From Thermoanaerobacter uzonensis DSM 18761 (GTDB taxonomy: Bacteria; Bacillota; Thermoanaerobacteria; Thermoanaerobacterales; Thermoanaerobacteraceae), in assembly GCF_900129115.1 (NCBI RefSeq), contig NZ_FQUR01000015.1:20535-84534 (forward strand): a stretch of DNA of 64,000 nucleotides, read 5' to 3'. Shown one piece after another: positions 9,568 through 17,771 of the stretch. Position numbers and translations under genes: made by a program. Position 1 is the first letter of the stretch. Every line of letters starts with the position of its first letter. The notes below the pieces were generated by a model, which saw only the letters and a list, made by a program, of their open reading frames with translations, ran no database searches and was not told the origin of the DNA.

Positions 9568-9586
9568 TTTTCGGAGATGATAGTTA

Positions 9587-11170
9587 ATGAGAAAATTTAT
9601 TATATTATCTTTCATTTTGATGTTTATTTTTACAGGATGCAAAACAACTCCACAAAATATGGTAAATTTCCCGCAAACCTCTGAGGATAAAACTGATATT
9701 GAAAAAGAAAAGCCTGCAGAGGGTGGCACTTTAAGAATAAATATCACTTCTTTTGATACATTAAATCCTTTTTTAAATGACAATGAACGAGTAAGACAAA
9801 TGTTGAATTTGTCATTAGAAGGATTAGTTACCTTGGATAAAACTTTAAAGCCTGTTCCTCAATTAGCAGAAAATTGGGAAATAAGTGGACTTAATATAAA
9901 ATTTTATTTAAAAAAGAATGTTAAATGGCAGGATGGAGTAAGTTTTACGGCTAATGATGTAAAATTTACTTTTGATTCTTTTAAAAGTAATGATGTAAAA
10001 AGCCCTTATAAGGACATTCTCATTAACTATCTCTCCTCTTATAAGACAAACGGGGATTATGAATTTGAAATTATTCTAAATAAACCTGTTGCGAACCCAA
10101 TAGCTTTGTTTACTTTTCCTATTCTAGCAGAGCATCAATATAAAGGTAAGGAAGATATTTTAAATAAAGATATTGTACCTATTGGTACAGGGCCATATAA
10201 GATATCTTCTTACAGCGTTGGCAGAGAAGTTATTTTTGAAAGAAATCCTTATTATAGAGGCGACAAACCTTATATAGATAGTATAGTATTTAAAATTGTG
10301 CCTAATGAAAATGCTATGATAACATCTTTTCAAAGCAAAGAAGCAGATTTTACTTTTTTAAATGACATAGACTGGGATAAGTATAAAGAACTTTCAAATG
10401 TAAATATTTACAAATATGTTATGCAAGATTATGTATTTATGGCTCCTAATTATCAAAATCCAGCTTTGAAAGATTCAAATGTCAGGAAAGCAATGTGCTA
10501 TGGAATAGATGTTGACAAAATTTTAAAAGAAGTATATTTTAGTCATGGGTTAAAGTCATGTATTCCGGTCCGTCCTGATTCATGGCTTTATAGCAATAAA
10601 ATAGTATCTCATAGTTACGATATAAAAGAGGCAAATAAAATATTAGAGGAAAGTGGTTGGAATTTAGTTAAAGGGATAAGAAGCAATGGAACTTATCAGC
10701 TCAAATTTGATTTGCTGGTAAATGCAAATAATCCATATTTGATTAAAGTTGCTCAAATTATAAAGAATAATTTAAAAGATGTAGGAATTGAAATAAACAT
10801 TGTACCAAAAGATTGGGACAATTTACTAAGTTCTGTATATTCAGGTAAATTTGATTTGGCGTTAATGGAGTGGAATTTAAGTTATAATCAAGATATGTCT
10901 ACAATGTTTATGACAAAAGGCAAAGACAATTTTATGGGTTATAGTAATTCTAAAGTTGATGAAATATATAGTAGAATTTTTTATGATTCACAAGAGAATT
11001 CTTTAAAAACAGATTATCAAGCTTTGGAAGAAGTTTTTTTAGAGGAACAACCCATAATTGGCCTTTTCTATATTGAAGGAGCAGTTATGGCATATGACAA
11101 TGTAAAAGTTGTGGGCCCTACTGGATTTAATGTTTTTAACAATATAGAAAAATGGTATATAAAAAAGTAG
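9587..11170 (+). CDS. Extracellular solute-binding lipoprotein, family 5 (oligopeptide/nickel type)
   Basis: 527 residues with a lipoprotein signal: hydrophobic MRKFIILSFILMFIFTGC with lipobox FTGC (Cys18). The mature protein matches SBP_bac_5: LNPFLNDNERVRQMLNLSLEGL, LAENWEISG, the VKWQDG segment, and IGTGPYKISSY. It binds peptides or similar ligands for an ABC importer, but no permease or ATPase gene lies in this window, so it is an orphan receptor that may serve a transporter elsewhere. GGAG ribosome site; 19 bases after pncB, probably co-transcribed. Confidence 0.9.
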   Translation: MRKFIILSFILMFIFTGCKTTPQNMVNFPQTSEDKTDIEKEKPAEGGTLRINITSFDTLNPFLNDNERVRQMLNLSLEGLVTLDKTLKPVPQLAENWEISGLNIKFYLKKNVKWQDGVSFTANDVKFTFDSFKSNDVKSPYKDILINYLSSYKTNGDYEFEIILNKPVANPIALFTFPILAEHQYKGKEDILNKDIVPIGTGPYKISSYSVGREVIFERNPYYRGDKPYIDSIVFKIVPNENAMITSFQSKEADFTFLNDIDWDKYKELSNVNIYKYVMQDYVFMAPNYQNPALKDSNVRKAMCYGIDVDKILKEVYFSHGLKSCIPVRPDSWLYSNKIVSHSYDIKEANKILEESGWNLVKGIRSNGTYQLKFDLLVNANNPYLIKVAQIIKNNLKDVGIEINIVPKDWDNLLSSVYSGKFDLALMEWNLSYNQDMSTMFMTKGKDNFMGYSNSKVDEIYSRIFYDSQENSLKTDYQALEEVFLEEQPIIGLFYIEGAVMAYDNVKVVGPTGFNVFNNIEKWYIKK

Positions 11171-11325
11171 TGTAAAGTTATCCTAGAATTTAAAGAAAAA
11201 CAAGCATACCGTAAAAACTTTGATTTAAGATATTTCAAGGGTTGTACTGAAAATTATCCTACAGTATCTTGACACCATCCTTAACAGAATAATAGTTGAC
11301 AAAAATAAAGAAAGGAAGATTGTTA

Positions 11326-11724
11326 ATGAAAAAAGAAAATGTAAAGTTTAAGATTGTTTTTATACTGCTAATATATACTTATTTAATTGTAAGTAACATA
11401 TTACTTCAAAAGATGAACCGTATTTCGGAAATTACATATAACCAAATAATACTTATATGGAGCAATCTAATTTTTTATTTTGTTTTAGGGATATTATTAA
11501 CTATTCCCTTTTTTTTGAGTGAAGCTAAGAAAAAAGGTAAATGGGGGATAAATTATAAATATTTATTAACTTTTATTTTACCTTTAGTTATCATAGTTTT
11601 TCCCTATTTTTACCCTGTTTCGTTAGATTTCTTCTATCTAGTATATATATCAGAGCATATCATTAATGCACTGGCTGTTGTATCAGGGTATTCGTTAATT
11701 TTCATAATTAATAAGAAAGACTAA
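11326..11724 (+). CDS. Small membrane protein of unknown function
   Basis: 132 residues from ATG 11326 (ribosome site GAAAGGAAG); an earlier in-frame TTG at 11296 lacks one. Four hydrophobic segments are visible (around IVFILLIYTYLIV, LIWSNLIFYFVLG, LLTFILPLVIIVF, and the C-terminal VVSGYSLIFII), so an integral membrane protein is likely. I do not recognise a family. It stands alone between the solute-binding lipoprotein and tRNA-Leu. Confidence 0.7.
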   Translation: MKKENVKFKIVFILLIYTYLIVSNILLQKMNRISEITYNQIILIWSNLIFYFVLGILLTIPFFLSEAKKKGKWGINYKYLLTFILPLVIIVFPYFYPVSLDFFYLVYISEHIINALAVVSGYSLIFIINKKD

Positions 11725-11794
11725 GAAATAAATTAGTAGAATACTTTTAATATGACAATATCACAAAATAATAACACAGGACTAAAAATAGGTA

Positions 11795-11823
11795 TTGACA
11801 CTGACCTAAAAAGATTATATAAT
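11795..11823 (+). promoter_or_regulatory. Consensus promoter for tRNA-Leu
   Basis: TTGACA at 11795-11800, 17-base spacer, TATAAT at 11818-11823: both hexamers match consensus. The tRNA begins 30 bases downstream. Confidence 0.8.
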
Positions 11824-11852
11824 TCATAGTGTGACGAAATTAAATAAAGCAT

Positions 11853-11937
11853 GCGGTGGTGGCGGAACTGGCAGACGCGTACGTTTGAGGGGCGTATGGG
11901 GTTTCCCGTGTGGGTTCAAGTCCCACCCTCCGCACCA
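11853..11937 (+). tRNA. tRNA-Leu (anticodon GAG)
   Basis: 85-nt class II tRNA with encoded CCA. Anticodon loop TTGAGGG between stems TACGT and GCGTA gives GAG; there is a long variable arm (GGGGTTTCCC region) and a T arm GTGGG-TTCAAGT-CCCAC. Acceptor GCGGTGG pairs with CCTCCGC except at position 5, where U faces U. Own promoter upstream and terminator downstream, so transcribed alone. Confidence 0.93.
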
Positions 11938-11946
11938 TAAAAGAGA

Positions 11947-11973
11947 AAGAGGCGTTAAGCCTTTTATTTTTTT
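11947..11973 (+). terminator. Intrinsic terminator after tRNA-Leu
   Basis: Hairpin AAGAGGC-GTTAA-GCCTTTT (one G-U pair) continuing into an ATTTTTTT run. Confidence 0.65.
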
Positions 11974-12048
11974 GTCACACAAATTATTAATTTTTTATAA
12001 AATATATTAAAAAAAGATTAAAAAGTTTAAGAAAATGTAATGTAAACA

Positions 12049-12077
12049 TTGACTTTGACTATGTAATATGATAAGAT
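12049..12077 (+). promoter_or_regulatory. Promoter of the riboswitch/NlpC-P60 transcript
   Basis: TTGACT at 12049-12054, 17-base spacer, TAAGAT at 12072-12077. Places the RNA start a short distance before the c-di-AMP aptamer. Confidence 0.55.
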
Positions 12078-12100
12078 AAGACAAAAGGACAAAATATGCA

Positions 12101-12216
12101 ATCTTGCCGAATCCGAAAGGTACGGAGGAACCGCTTTTTGGGGTTAATCTGTAGCTTTAAGCTGCAGTAGGGATACCTTCTGTCCCGCACCCGACAGCTA
12201 ACTCCGGAGGCAATAA
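12101..12216 (+). ncRNA. c-di-AMP riboswitch (ydaO/yuaA type)
   Basis: Carries the conserved ydaO elements in order: the GCCGAATCCG 5' strand, GGTACGGAGGAACCGC, GGGGTTAATC, TAGGGATACCTTCTGTCCC, and CCCGACAGCTAACTCCGGAGGC closing the P1 helix (TTGCC at 12104-12108 with GGCAA at 12209-12213). Directly precedes a secreted SH3/NlpC-P60 hydrolase, the classic target of this riboswitch. No terminator hairpin separates it from the GTG start at 12233, and the ribosome site abuts P1, so control may act on translation. A second member is at 48803-48922. Confidence 0.92.
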
Positions 12217-12232
12217 AGGAAGGAGATTTGCA

Positions 12233-13156
12233 GTGGATCAGCGAATAGGAAAGATGATTTTTGGAATTTCTGTGTTTGGCGCGACGCTGATAGGTAGTTC
12301 TTTTTTGAACCCGGCGTTTGCGGAAGTATTAGGAATTGGAAAGGTGACAGGCAATTATGTAAATGTGCGAACTCAAGGAAGCTTATCAGGAAATATTATT
12401 ACTCGCTTAAATTGGAATGACACAGTGACGGTGTTAGATAAGCAAAACGGGTGGTACAAGATAAAGCTTTTTGATGGAAGAGAAGGATGGATTTTTGGTG
12501 AATATTTATCTGTAAGAAATCCTTCTAATGTCTCAAGAGGAGATTCGGAAAGATCAGCAAGTGTTGGTATAGTGACAGGTAGTTATGTTAATGTGAGAAG
12601 TGAAGCGGGTTTATCGGGTAGAATTATAACACAGCTTAACAAAAATACTACAGTGACTGTATTAGATAATCAAAATGGGTGGTACAAGATAAAGCTTTCT
12701 GATGGAAGAGAAGGATGGATTTACGGAGAATATTTAGCAGTAAGAAGCTCATCGAATGTTTCAAGAGGCGAAGTAGATAGAAGTTTGGCAGATAAGTTAA
12801 TAGATTTTGCTAAATCTTTTGTTGGAACTCCTTATGTCTATGGAGGTTCAACTCCAAAAGGATTTGATTGTTCCGGCTTTGTTTACTATGTATTTAGGAA
12901 TTTTGGCTTTGCTTTGCCAAGAACTGCAGATGAGCAAGCTACAGTAGGAGAAAAGGTTAGTTATGACAGTTTAGTTCCAGGAGATTTAGTGTTTTTTAAG
13001 ACGCTGGGAAGCAGTGTTATAAATCATGTAGGAATATACATAGGCAATGGGGAATTTATAAATAGTTCTTCAGGTAGGGGAATGGTTATGATAAGTCCCT
13101 TATATGAAGGATATTATAGGGATCATTACGTTACTGCGAGACGTATTATAAAATAG
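12233..13156 (+). CDS. Secreted SH3-domain NlpC/P60 peptidoglycan endopeptidase
   Basis: 307 residues with an N-terminal signal peptide ending near NPAFA (~residue 30). Two bacterial SH3 repeats follow (~35-98 and ~108-172; each has VTG-YVNVR and WYKIKL-DGREGWI-GEYL). The C-terminal NlpC/P60 domain has the catalytic Cys in [14 protein letters not shown], His in [11 protein letters not shown] and a third polar residue region near HYVTARRI. Cleaves stem-peptide bonds in the wall. GTG start with site GGAAGGAG. Expression should respond to c-di-AMP through the upstream riboswitch, which typically switches such hydrolases off when c-di-AMP is high. Confidence 0.95.
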   Translation: MDQRIGKMIFGISVFGATLIGSSFLNPAFAEVLGIGKVTGNYVNVRTQGSLSGNIITRLNWNDTVTVLDKQNGWYKIKLFDGREGWIFGEYLSVRNPSNVSRGDSERSASVGIVTGSYVNVRSEAGLSGRIITQLNKNTTVTVLDNQNGWYKIKLSDGREGWIYGEYLAVRSSSNVSRGEVDRSLADKLIDFAKSFVGTPYVYGGSTPKGFDCSGFVYYVFRNFGFALPRTADEQATVGEKVSYDSLVPGDLVFFKTLGSSVINHVGIYIGNGEFINSSSGRGMVMISPLYEGYYRDHYVTARRIIK

Positions 13157-13285
13157 GGTCAACTATTAGTGTTGGCCCGGTGGAATATTTAAGGGACGAT
13201 GTAAGGATTTTTTTAAAAATTTTATTAATCTCATGGGATTTTGTAAGCAAACGGAGAGTGCTCGTAGAGAGTGCTCTTTTTTATA

Positions 13286-13314
13286 TTGACTATTTTTATT
13301 CCTTGAGATATTAT
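13286..13314 (+). promoter_or_regulatory. Probable typA promoter
   Basis: TTGACT at 13286-13291, 17-base spacer, TATTAT at 13309-13314, about 50 bases before the typA start. It lies inside the spurious upstream extension of the typA frame and so supports the ATG at 13363. Confidence 0.45.
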
Positions 13315-13362
13315 ATAATACTGTATACGCGATATAGCCTATTTTATGGAAGGAGATACCTT

Positions 13363-15186
13363 ATGAAATTTGTAAGAGAAGATGTAAGAAATATAGCCAT
13401 TATTGCTCATGTTGATCATGGAAAAACTACTTTGGTTGATGCCATGCTTAAACAAAGCGGTATTTTTAGGGAAAATGAAAAAGTTGAGGAAAGAATCTTG
13501 GATTTTAATGATTTGGAAAGAGAAAGAGGCATAACAATTCTTGCTAAAAATACCGCTATACGATATAAAGATGTGAAAATAAATATAGTTGATACACCAG
13601 GACATGCAGATTTTAGCGGTGAAGTAGAGCGAGTATTAAAAATGGTAGATGGGGTACTTTTGCTGGTGGATTCTTTTGAAGGACCTATGCCGCAGACCCG
13701 TTTTGTGTTAAGTAAAGCGTTGGAACTGGATCTAAAACCTATAGTTGTTATAAATAAAATTGATAGACCTGATGCAAGACCGGAAGAGGTTATTGACGAA
13801 GTTTTAGATTTATTTATTGAATTAGGAGCAAATGATGACCAAATTGATTTCCCTGTTGTCTACACATCTGCAAAAGAAGGTATAGCAAAATTAAGTTTAG
13901 AAGAAGAGTCTCATGACTTGAGACCTCTTTTTGATACAATTTTAGACTATATTCCTGCACCAATGGGAGATATTGAGGCACCATTGCAACTTATAGTGAC
14001 TACTTTAGATTATGATGATTACATTGGGAGAATTGCCATTGGAAAAGTAGTTAGAGGAAAAATAATTTCAGGGGAAGAAGCGTCTATATGTAAAAGAGAT
14101 GGGTCAATACAAAAAGTTCACATAAATAATCTATATCAGTTTGAAGGATTAAAAAGAGTGCAAGTAGAAGAAGCAAGCTTGGGAGATATTGTGGCGGTTT
14201 CTGGCATAAGCGATATTGAGATTGGAGAGACCATTGCAGATAAGGATAATCCTGAAGCGGTAGACTTTGTTCGAATAGAAGAGCCTACAGTTTCTATGAC
14301 TTTTAGTGTAAATACCAGTCCTTTTGCTGGAACTGAGGGTAAATACGTTACTTCAAGACATTTAAGAGAAAGGCTTTTTAAAGAGCTAGAGACAAACGTC
14401 GCGTTACGAGTTGAAGAAACAGATTCTACTGATTCTTTTAAGGTGTCTGGAAGAGGAGAGCTGCATCTTTCTATTTCAATTGAGACTATGAGACGGGAAG
14501 GGTATGAATTGCAGGTTTCTAAACCTACGGTGATTTTTAAAGAAATAAATGGTGTAAAAATGGAACCTGTTGAACTTTTGACAATAGATATTCCTGAAGA
14601 ATATATGGGAGTTGTAATGGAAAAATTAGGGCCGAGAAAAGCTGAATTGATGGATATGCACACATTAAAGCCAGGAACTATAAGGCTTAAGTTTAAAATA
14701 CCTACACGAGGCTTAATAGGGTATCGGTCTGAATTTTTAACAGATACAAAAGGAAATGGCATAATGACCTCTGTCTTTTATGATTATGAACCTTACAAAG
14801 GAGACATTCCTTCTCGTACGAGAGGCGCTCTTATAGCTTTTGAGACAGGAGTTGCGACAACTTATGGCCTTTACAATGCTCAAGAGAGAGGTACACTTTT
14901 TATAGAGCCAGGTACAAAAGTGTATGAAGGGATGGTTGTGGGAGTTAATTCAAGAAGTGAAGATATTGATGTCAATGTATGTAAGAAAAAACATGTGACA
15001 AATTTAAGGTCTGCAACGGCGGATGAAGCTTTGAGGTTATCACCTGTAAAAAAGATGTCTTTAGAAGAAGCATTAGAATTTATAGATAATGATGAATTGG
15101 TTGAAGTTACTCCTCAAAGCATTAGAATACGAAAAAAGATTTTGGATTCTCAACAGAGATATAAAAATGCCAAATATAACAAATAA
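13363..15186 (+). CDS. typA: Translational GTPase TypA/BipA
   Basis: 607 residues, the family's usual length. ATG 13363 has ribosome site GGAAGGAG; the frame stays open back to 13180, but that part is intergenic. G domain: G1 [10 protein letters not shown]2 region RGITI, G3 DTPGHADF, G4 NKIDRPDA, G5 SAKEG. Then come EF-G-like domains and the TypA-specific C-terminal domain ([32 protein letters not shown]). Ribosome-binding GTPase involved in 50S assembly and stress growth. Its terminator has been split by inserted element B just after the stop codon. Confidence 0.97.
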   Translation: MKFVREDVRNIAIIAHVDHGKTTLVDAMLKQSGIFRENEKVEERILDFNDLERERGITILAKNTAIRYKDVKINIVDTPGHADFSGEVERVLKMVDGVLLLVDSFEGPMPQTRFVLSKALELDLKPIVVINKIDRPDARPEEVIDEVLDLFIELGANDDQIDFPVVYTSAKEGIAKLSLEEESHDLRPLFDTILDYIPAPMGDIEAPLQLIVTTLDYDDYIGRIAIGKVVRGKIISGEEASICKRDGSIQKVHINNLYQFEGLKRVQVEEASLGDIVAVSGISDIEIGETIADKDNPEAVDFVRIEEPTVSMTFSVNTSPFAGTEGKYVTSRHLRERLFKELETNVALRVEETDSTDSFKVSGRGELHLSISIETMRREGYELQVSKPTVIFKEINGVKMEPVELLTIDIPEEYMGVVMEKLGPRKAELMDMHTLKPGTIRLKFKIPTRGLIGYRSEFLTDTKGNGIMTSVFYDYEPYKGDIPSRTRGALIAFETGVATTYGLYNAQERGTLFIEPGTKVYEGMVVGVNSRSEDIDVNVCKKKHVTNLRSATADEALRLSPVKKMSLEEALEFIDNDELVEVTPQSIRIRKKILDSQQRYKNAKYNK

Positions 15187-15206
15187 AGGAGCTTTATGGA
15201 TCCTTC
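15184..15206 (+). repeat. Direct repeat 1 (terminator hairpin) flanking element B
   Basis: 23-base copy TAAAGGAGCTTTATGG-A-TCCTTC that includes the typA stop codon. It matches 15467-15489 except for A15200 against C15483. The change weakens the AAGGAGC / GCTCCTT stem, as expected for the non-functional duplicate. Confidence 0.8.
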
Positions 15207-15466
15207 AGCTTGTTGACAAAGTAAAAATTTTTTAAAATAGGATATTTTGCATCGTCACTCCGATGTCCCAAAGCGACAAAACTAAGCTCGACCTTCGGGT
15301 TCCAGCAGGGTCACGGGCACATTCGACCTCCTGTCTCAGGTGTCCGCCTCCGCCATCCTTGGCTTCGGCCCTGCTTCCGCCCTCGGTCTCGCTAAGTTTT
15401 GTTAACGCTTTGTCACAAGTCGTGCTTTATGCAAAATATCCTATTTCCGAAAGTTTGTATACAGTC
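15207..15466 (+). mobile_element. Palindromic non-autonomous repeat element, copy B (~260 bp)
   Basis: Same element as 4311-4572 in the same orientation relative to the upstream gene. Conserved landmarks: AGCTTGTTGACAAAGT at the left end, AAAATAGGATATTTTGCATC, CAAAGCGACAAAACTA, the GC-rich core with CTCGACCTTCGGGTTCC, GCTAAGTTTTGTTA, CGCTTTGTCACAAGTCG, and GCAAAATATCCTATTTCCGAAAGTTTGT at the right. Flanked by 23-base near-exact direct repeats that are the typA terminator. Differences from copy A are scattered and partly compensatory, so the fold may matter. Confidence 0.75.
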
Positions 15467-15489
15467 TAAAGGAGCTTTATGGCTCCTTC
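15467..15489 (+). terminator. typA terminator / direct repeat 2 of element B
   Basis: Perfect hairpin AAGGAGC-TTTATG-GCTCCTT followed by a short T-rich stretch (CTATTTAT). Also faces the convergent transglycosylase gene that ends at 15489. Confidence 0.6.
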
Positions 15490-16046
15490 TATTTATATAA
15501 GTCATTTAAAATTTTGTTTATATAATTTATAGTTTCTTGGTAAGGGGGAATACCCTGATATTTTTCTACTGATTGAGGACCAGCATTATAGGCAGCTAAT
15601 GCTAATCTTATGTCATGGTAAGTGTCTAACAAATTTTTTAGGTATCTTACTCCTCCGTCTATATTTTGAGAAGGGTCAAAGGGATTGGCTACATCCAGTT
15701 CTTTTGCAGTTGAAGGCATAAGCTGCATAAGTCCCATCGCCCCTGCTGAAGAAACTGCGAATGGATTAAAATTAGATTCTGCTTTGATGACCGCTCTAAT
15801 AAGATTTGCATCTACATTATATTTTTGACTGGTCTGTTGTATTAAATCGTTAATTTGCTGTAAATTTGTATTTTTTGATAGTGCATTATTATTTATATTT
15901 TCTGAATCGTATTGCTGATTTTCTATAGCATTATTTAAAACTTCAGTAAAAGGTTTATCAGTGTTAAATATTTTTATATTAGCAGGGAGTCTGCTTTGAA
16001 TTTCTCGGAATTTATTTTCAATTATTTGATTTACAATATTTGTCAA
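15489..16046 (-). CDS. Lytic transglycosylase domain protein without export signal
   Basis: 185 residues from TTG at 16046, seven bases after GGGAGGG; an in-frame ATG at 16061 would include that ribosome site, so it is rejected. N-terminal ~75 residues are Asn/Gln-rich and of no known fold. The C-terminal SLT domain has catalytic Glu in [14 protein letters not shown], then [12 protein letters not shown] and [13 protein letters not shown]. No signal peptide or membrane helix is visible, unlike the slt at 7897, so export may rely on another route (for example flagellar-type, as for some SLT proteins). Convergent with typA. Confidence 0.88.
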   Translation of the reverse strand: MTNIVNQIIENKFREIQSRLPANIKIFNTDKPFTEVLNNAIENQQYDSENINNNALSKNTNLQQINDLIQQTSQKYNVDANLIRAVIKAESNFNPFAVSSAGAMGLMQLMPSTAKELDVANPFDPSQNIDGGVRYLKNLLDTYHDIRLALAAYNAGPQSVEKYQGIPPYQETINYINKILNDLYK

Positions 16047-16203
16047 TTCAATCCCTCCCATAGTATATAATTCGACAAATTTCTTCTAAAACCTCTTTTA
16101 AAAGTGCAAATTAGTAAAAAAGTCCTATTAAAATTTTTAAAGGATTTTTTAAAGAAGTATAGTATAATATAAGTAAAGGTTTATAATAAGGGTTGATAAA
16201 GAG

Positions 16204-16974
16204 ATGAAAAACGAAAGAATGGTGGAAGTTTTAATTGTTGTATTAATAATTCCTCTAGTTTCTCTTTTAGCAGGTTATTTCATTTCAAAAGATATTGTAG
16301 AGCCTAACATTTCAAAAACAAATGACAGTGATAATCTTAAAGAGATGGTTGTTAAAGGAATTGACCTGTTTGAAGTTGTTTTAGGCAGCTATTCAGATTT
16401 TGATACTGCAAAGTATCATGATGATTTAATGAAGATGAAGGGAGTTTATTCCTTTGTTAGTAAAGATTCTGACAAATATTTGTTAATAGGTGGAATATTT
16501 TTAGACAGAGAACAGTCTACTTTATTTTCATCCTACTTAAAATCGCAAGGTATTTCCAGTGAAGTATATGTAAAAAGAGGGCCTTCTATAAAAATTGTAT
16601 ATGACAAGAAATTAACATCAGAAATGGATGTTTTTATAAATAAATCACAAGATTTTCAACAAATTCTTAATTATATGTCAGCTCTTTCTTACAAAGCTTC
16701 TAATGACAAATTACAAAAACAAGAATTAGAGGACTTAGAGAGAAAAGTAGATAGTTTTAAAACTGACAAAGGGAATTTTGAAAAAGAAGAAGTGACAATA
16801 CTAATACAAAAGACGATAGATATTGTTGATAAAATAACAAATGATATTAAAAAAATTGAAATATCAGCTGCTTTAGAAGATGGGAATACCTTTAGTTTAT
16901 TGCAAGAAAGTTTATGGCAATCTTGCGAAGAATATAATACCTTTTTAAAGACAATTGTTACGCAAAACCAATAA
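16204..16974 (+). CDS. Membrane-anchored protein with SPOR-like domain
   Basis: 256 residues. A single N-terminal membrane helix (VLIVVLIIPLVSLLAGYFI) is followed by a ~70-residue stretch at ~55-125 that fits a SPOR-type repeat (FEVVLGSYSDFDTAKYHDDL, YLLIGGIFLDREQ, LKSQGISSEVYVK). SPOR domains bind denuded glycan strands at division sites. The C-terminal ~110 residues are helical and unassigned. A TATAAT at 16163-16168 marks a likely promoter. The hydrogenase-sensor cluster starts 14 bases after the stop, so read-through is possible. The SPOR call is by eye. Confidence 0.65.
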   Translation: MKNERMVEVLIVVLIIPLVSLLAGYFISKDIVEPNISKTNDSDNLKEMVVKGIDLFEVVLGSYSDFDTAKYHDDLMKMKGVYSFVSKDSDKYLLIGGIFLDREQSTLFSSYLKSQGISSEVYVKRGPSIKIVYDKKLTSEMDVFINKSQDFQQILNYMSALSYKASNDKLQKQELEDLERKVDSFKTDKGNFEKEEVTILIQKTIDIVDKITNDIKKIEISAALEDGNTFSLLQESLWQSCEEYNTFLKTIVTQNQ

Positions 16975-16988
16975 TGAGGTGTTAAGGT

Positions 16989-17357
16989 ATGAAATTAAAA
17001 GAGGTAAAAGAAATTTTAAATGCAGAAGTTATGGTAGGGGAAGAAAAATTAGAAGAAGAAGTATTTACTGCTTGTGGAGCAGACTTGATGAGTGATGTTT
17101 TAGCATCACGTGACGAAAAGGCTGTGCTTTTGACAGGGCTTACCAATGTGCAGGTTATAAGGACTGCAGAGGTAGTAGGAGATATTAAATGTATAGTGTT
17201 TGTAAGAGGTAAGAATCCGGGAGATGACATATTGGAACTTGCTAAAAAAGCAGGACTTGTGATAATGAAAACAAAACATCCTCTTTATATAGCTTGTGGC
17301 CTTTTGTATTCTAATGGGCTTACTTGTAGAAGTGGTGAAGGAAATGGTACTTTATAG
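16989..17357 (+). CDS. DRTGG-domain protein, first gene of the sensory hydrogenase module
   Basis: 122 residues resembling the DRTGG domain: N-terminal LKEVKEILNAEV, the FTACGADLMSDVLA segment, and the VLLTGLTNVQVIRTAEVVGDIKCIVFVRGK core. Such domains occur next to CBS domains and [FeFe]-hydrogenase genes and are thought to bind small regulatory ligands. A second DRTGG gene lies at 19086. Its 3' end overlaps the next gene by 14 bases, which points to coupled translation. Confidence 0.8.
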   Translation: MKLKEVKEILNAEVMVGEEKLEEEVFTACGADLMSDVLASRDEKAVLLTGLTNVQVIRTAEVVGDIKCIVFVRGKNPGDDILELAKKAGLVIMKTKHPLYIACGLLYSNGLTCRSGEGNGTL

Positions 17358-17763
17358 TTTAGATTTTGATGTTAAAGCGAGAGATTTTGATTCTGCCGGA
17401 GAGGTTTCTAGCAATTTGAGATCAGTATTAAAACAGCTTTCCTTAAATCCAGATGTTGTAAGGAGAAGTTGCATAGCTTGTTATGAAGCAGAGATGAATA
17501 TAATAATTCATTCTTATGGAGGTCACATGAAAATAGAAATTTTTGGCGATAAAATACGCATAACTGCAGAAGACACAGGTCCAGGAATAGAAGACATTGA
17601 ACTTGCCATGAAAGAAGGATATTCTACTGCTCCTGAAGAAATAAGGGAAATGGGATTTGGAGCCGGCATGGGGCTTCCTAATATGAAGGAAAATTCGGAT
17701 TTCATGGAGATAAAAAGCAGTAAAGATGTAACAATTGTGGTGATGGAAATTTTATTTGAGTAG
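17344..17763 (+). CDS. Anti-sigma-factor-type ATPase (RsbW/SpoIIAB-like HATPase)
   Basis: 139 residues from ATG 17344; GTG at 17335 is an alternative. A lone GHKL ATPase domain: N box with EAEMNIIIHSYGG, G1 DTGPGIED, G2 GFGAGMGLPNMK. No phospho-acceptor helix, so it is a serine-kinase or anti-sigma-type protein rather than a histidine kinase. Between a DRTGG gene and a HydS-like hydrogenase it may relay the H2 or redox signal to a partner; no sigma factor or antagonist is encoded beside it. Overlaps the preceding gene. Confidence 0.85.
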   Translation: MVLYSLDFDVKARDFDSAGEVSSNLRSVLKQLSLNPDVVRRSCIACYEAEMNIIIHSYGGHMKIEIFGDKIRITAEDTGPGIEDIELAMKEGYSTAPEEIREMGFGAGMGLPNMKENSDFMEIKSSKDVTIVVMEILFE

Positions 17764-17771
17764 GTGATAAA

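Noticed and set aside
9331..9783. 150-residue minus-strand frame across the pncB/lipoprotein junction
   Set aside because: Antisense to two well-supported genes; aromatic-rich shadow with no ribosome site.
13157..13178. GGGTCAAC/GTTGGCCC hairpin after the NlpC/P60 gene as a terminator
   Set aside because: Stem is acceptable but is followed by GGTGGAAT with no T run.
13255..13282. AGAGTGCTC-GTAG-AGAGTGCTC followed by T run as a terminator
   Set aside because: The two halves are direct rather than inverted repeats, so they cannot form the needed hairpin.
13180..13362. 61-residue N-terminal extension of TypA
   Set aside because: Intergenic with promoter-like sequence; the conserved TypA start [19 protein letters not shown] follows ATG 13363.
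14136..14762. 208-residue minus-strand frame opposite typA
   Set aside because: Low-complexity Ser/Pro/Thr-rich translation typical of an antisense shadow; lies wholly within a strongly supported gene.
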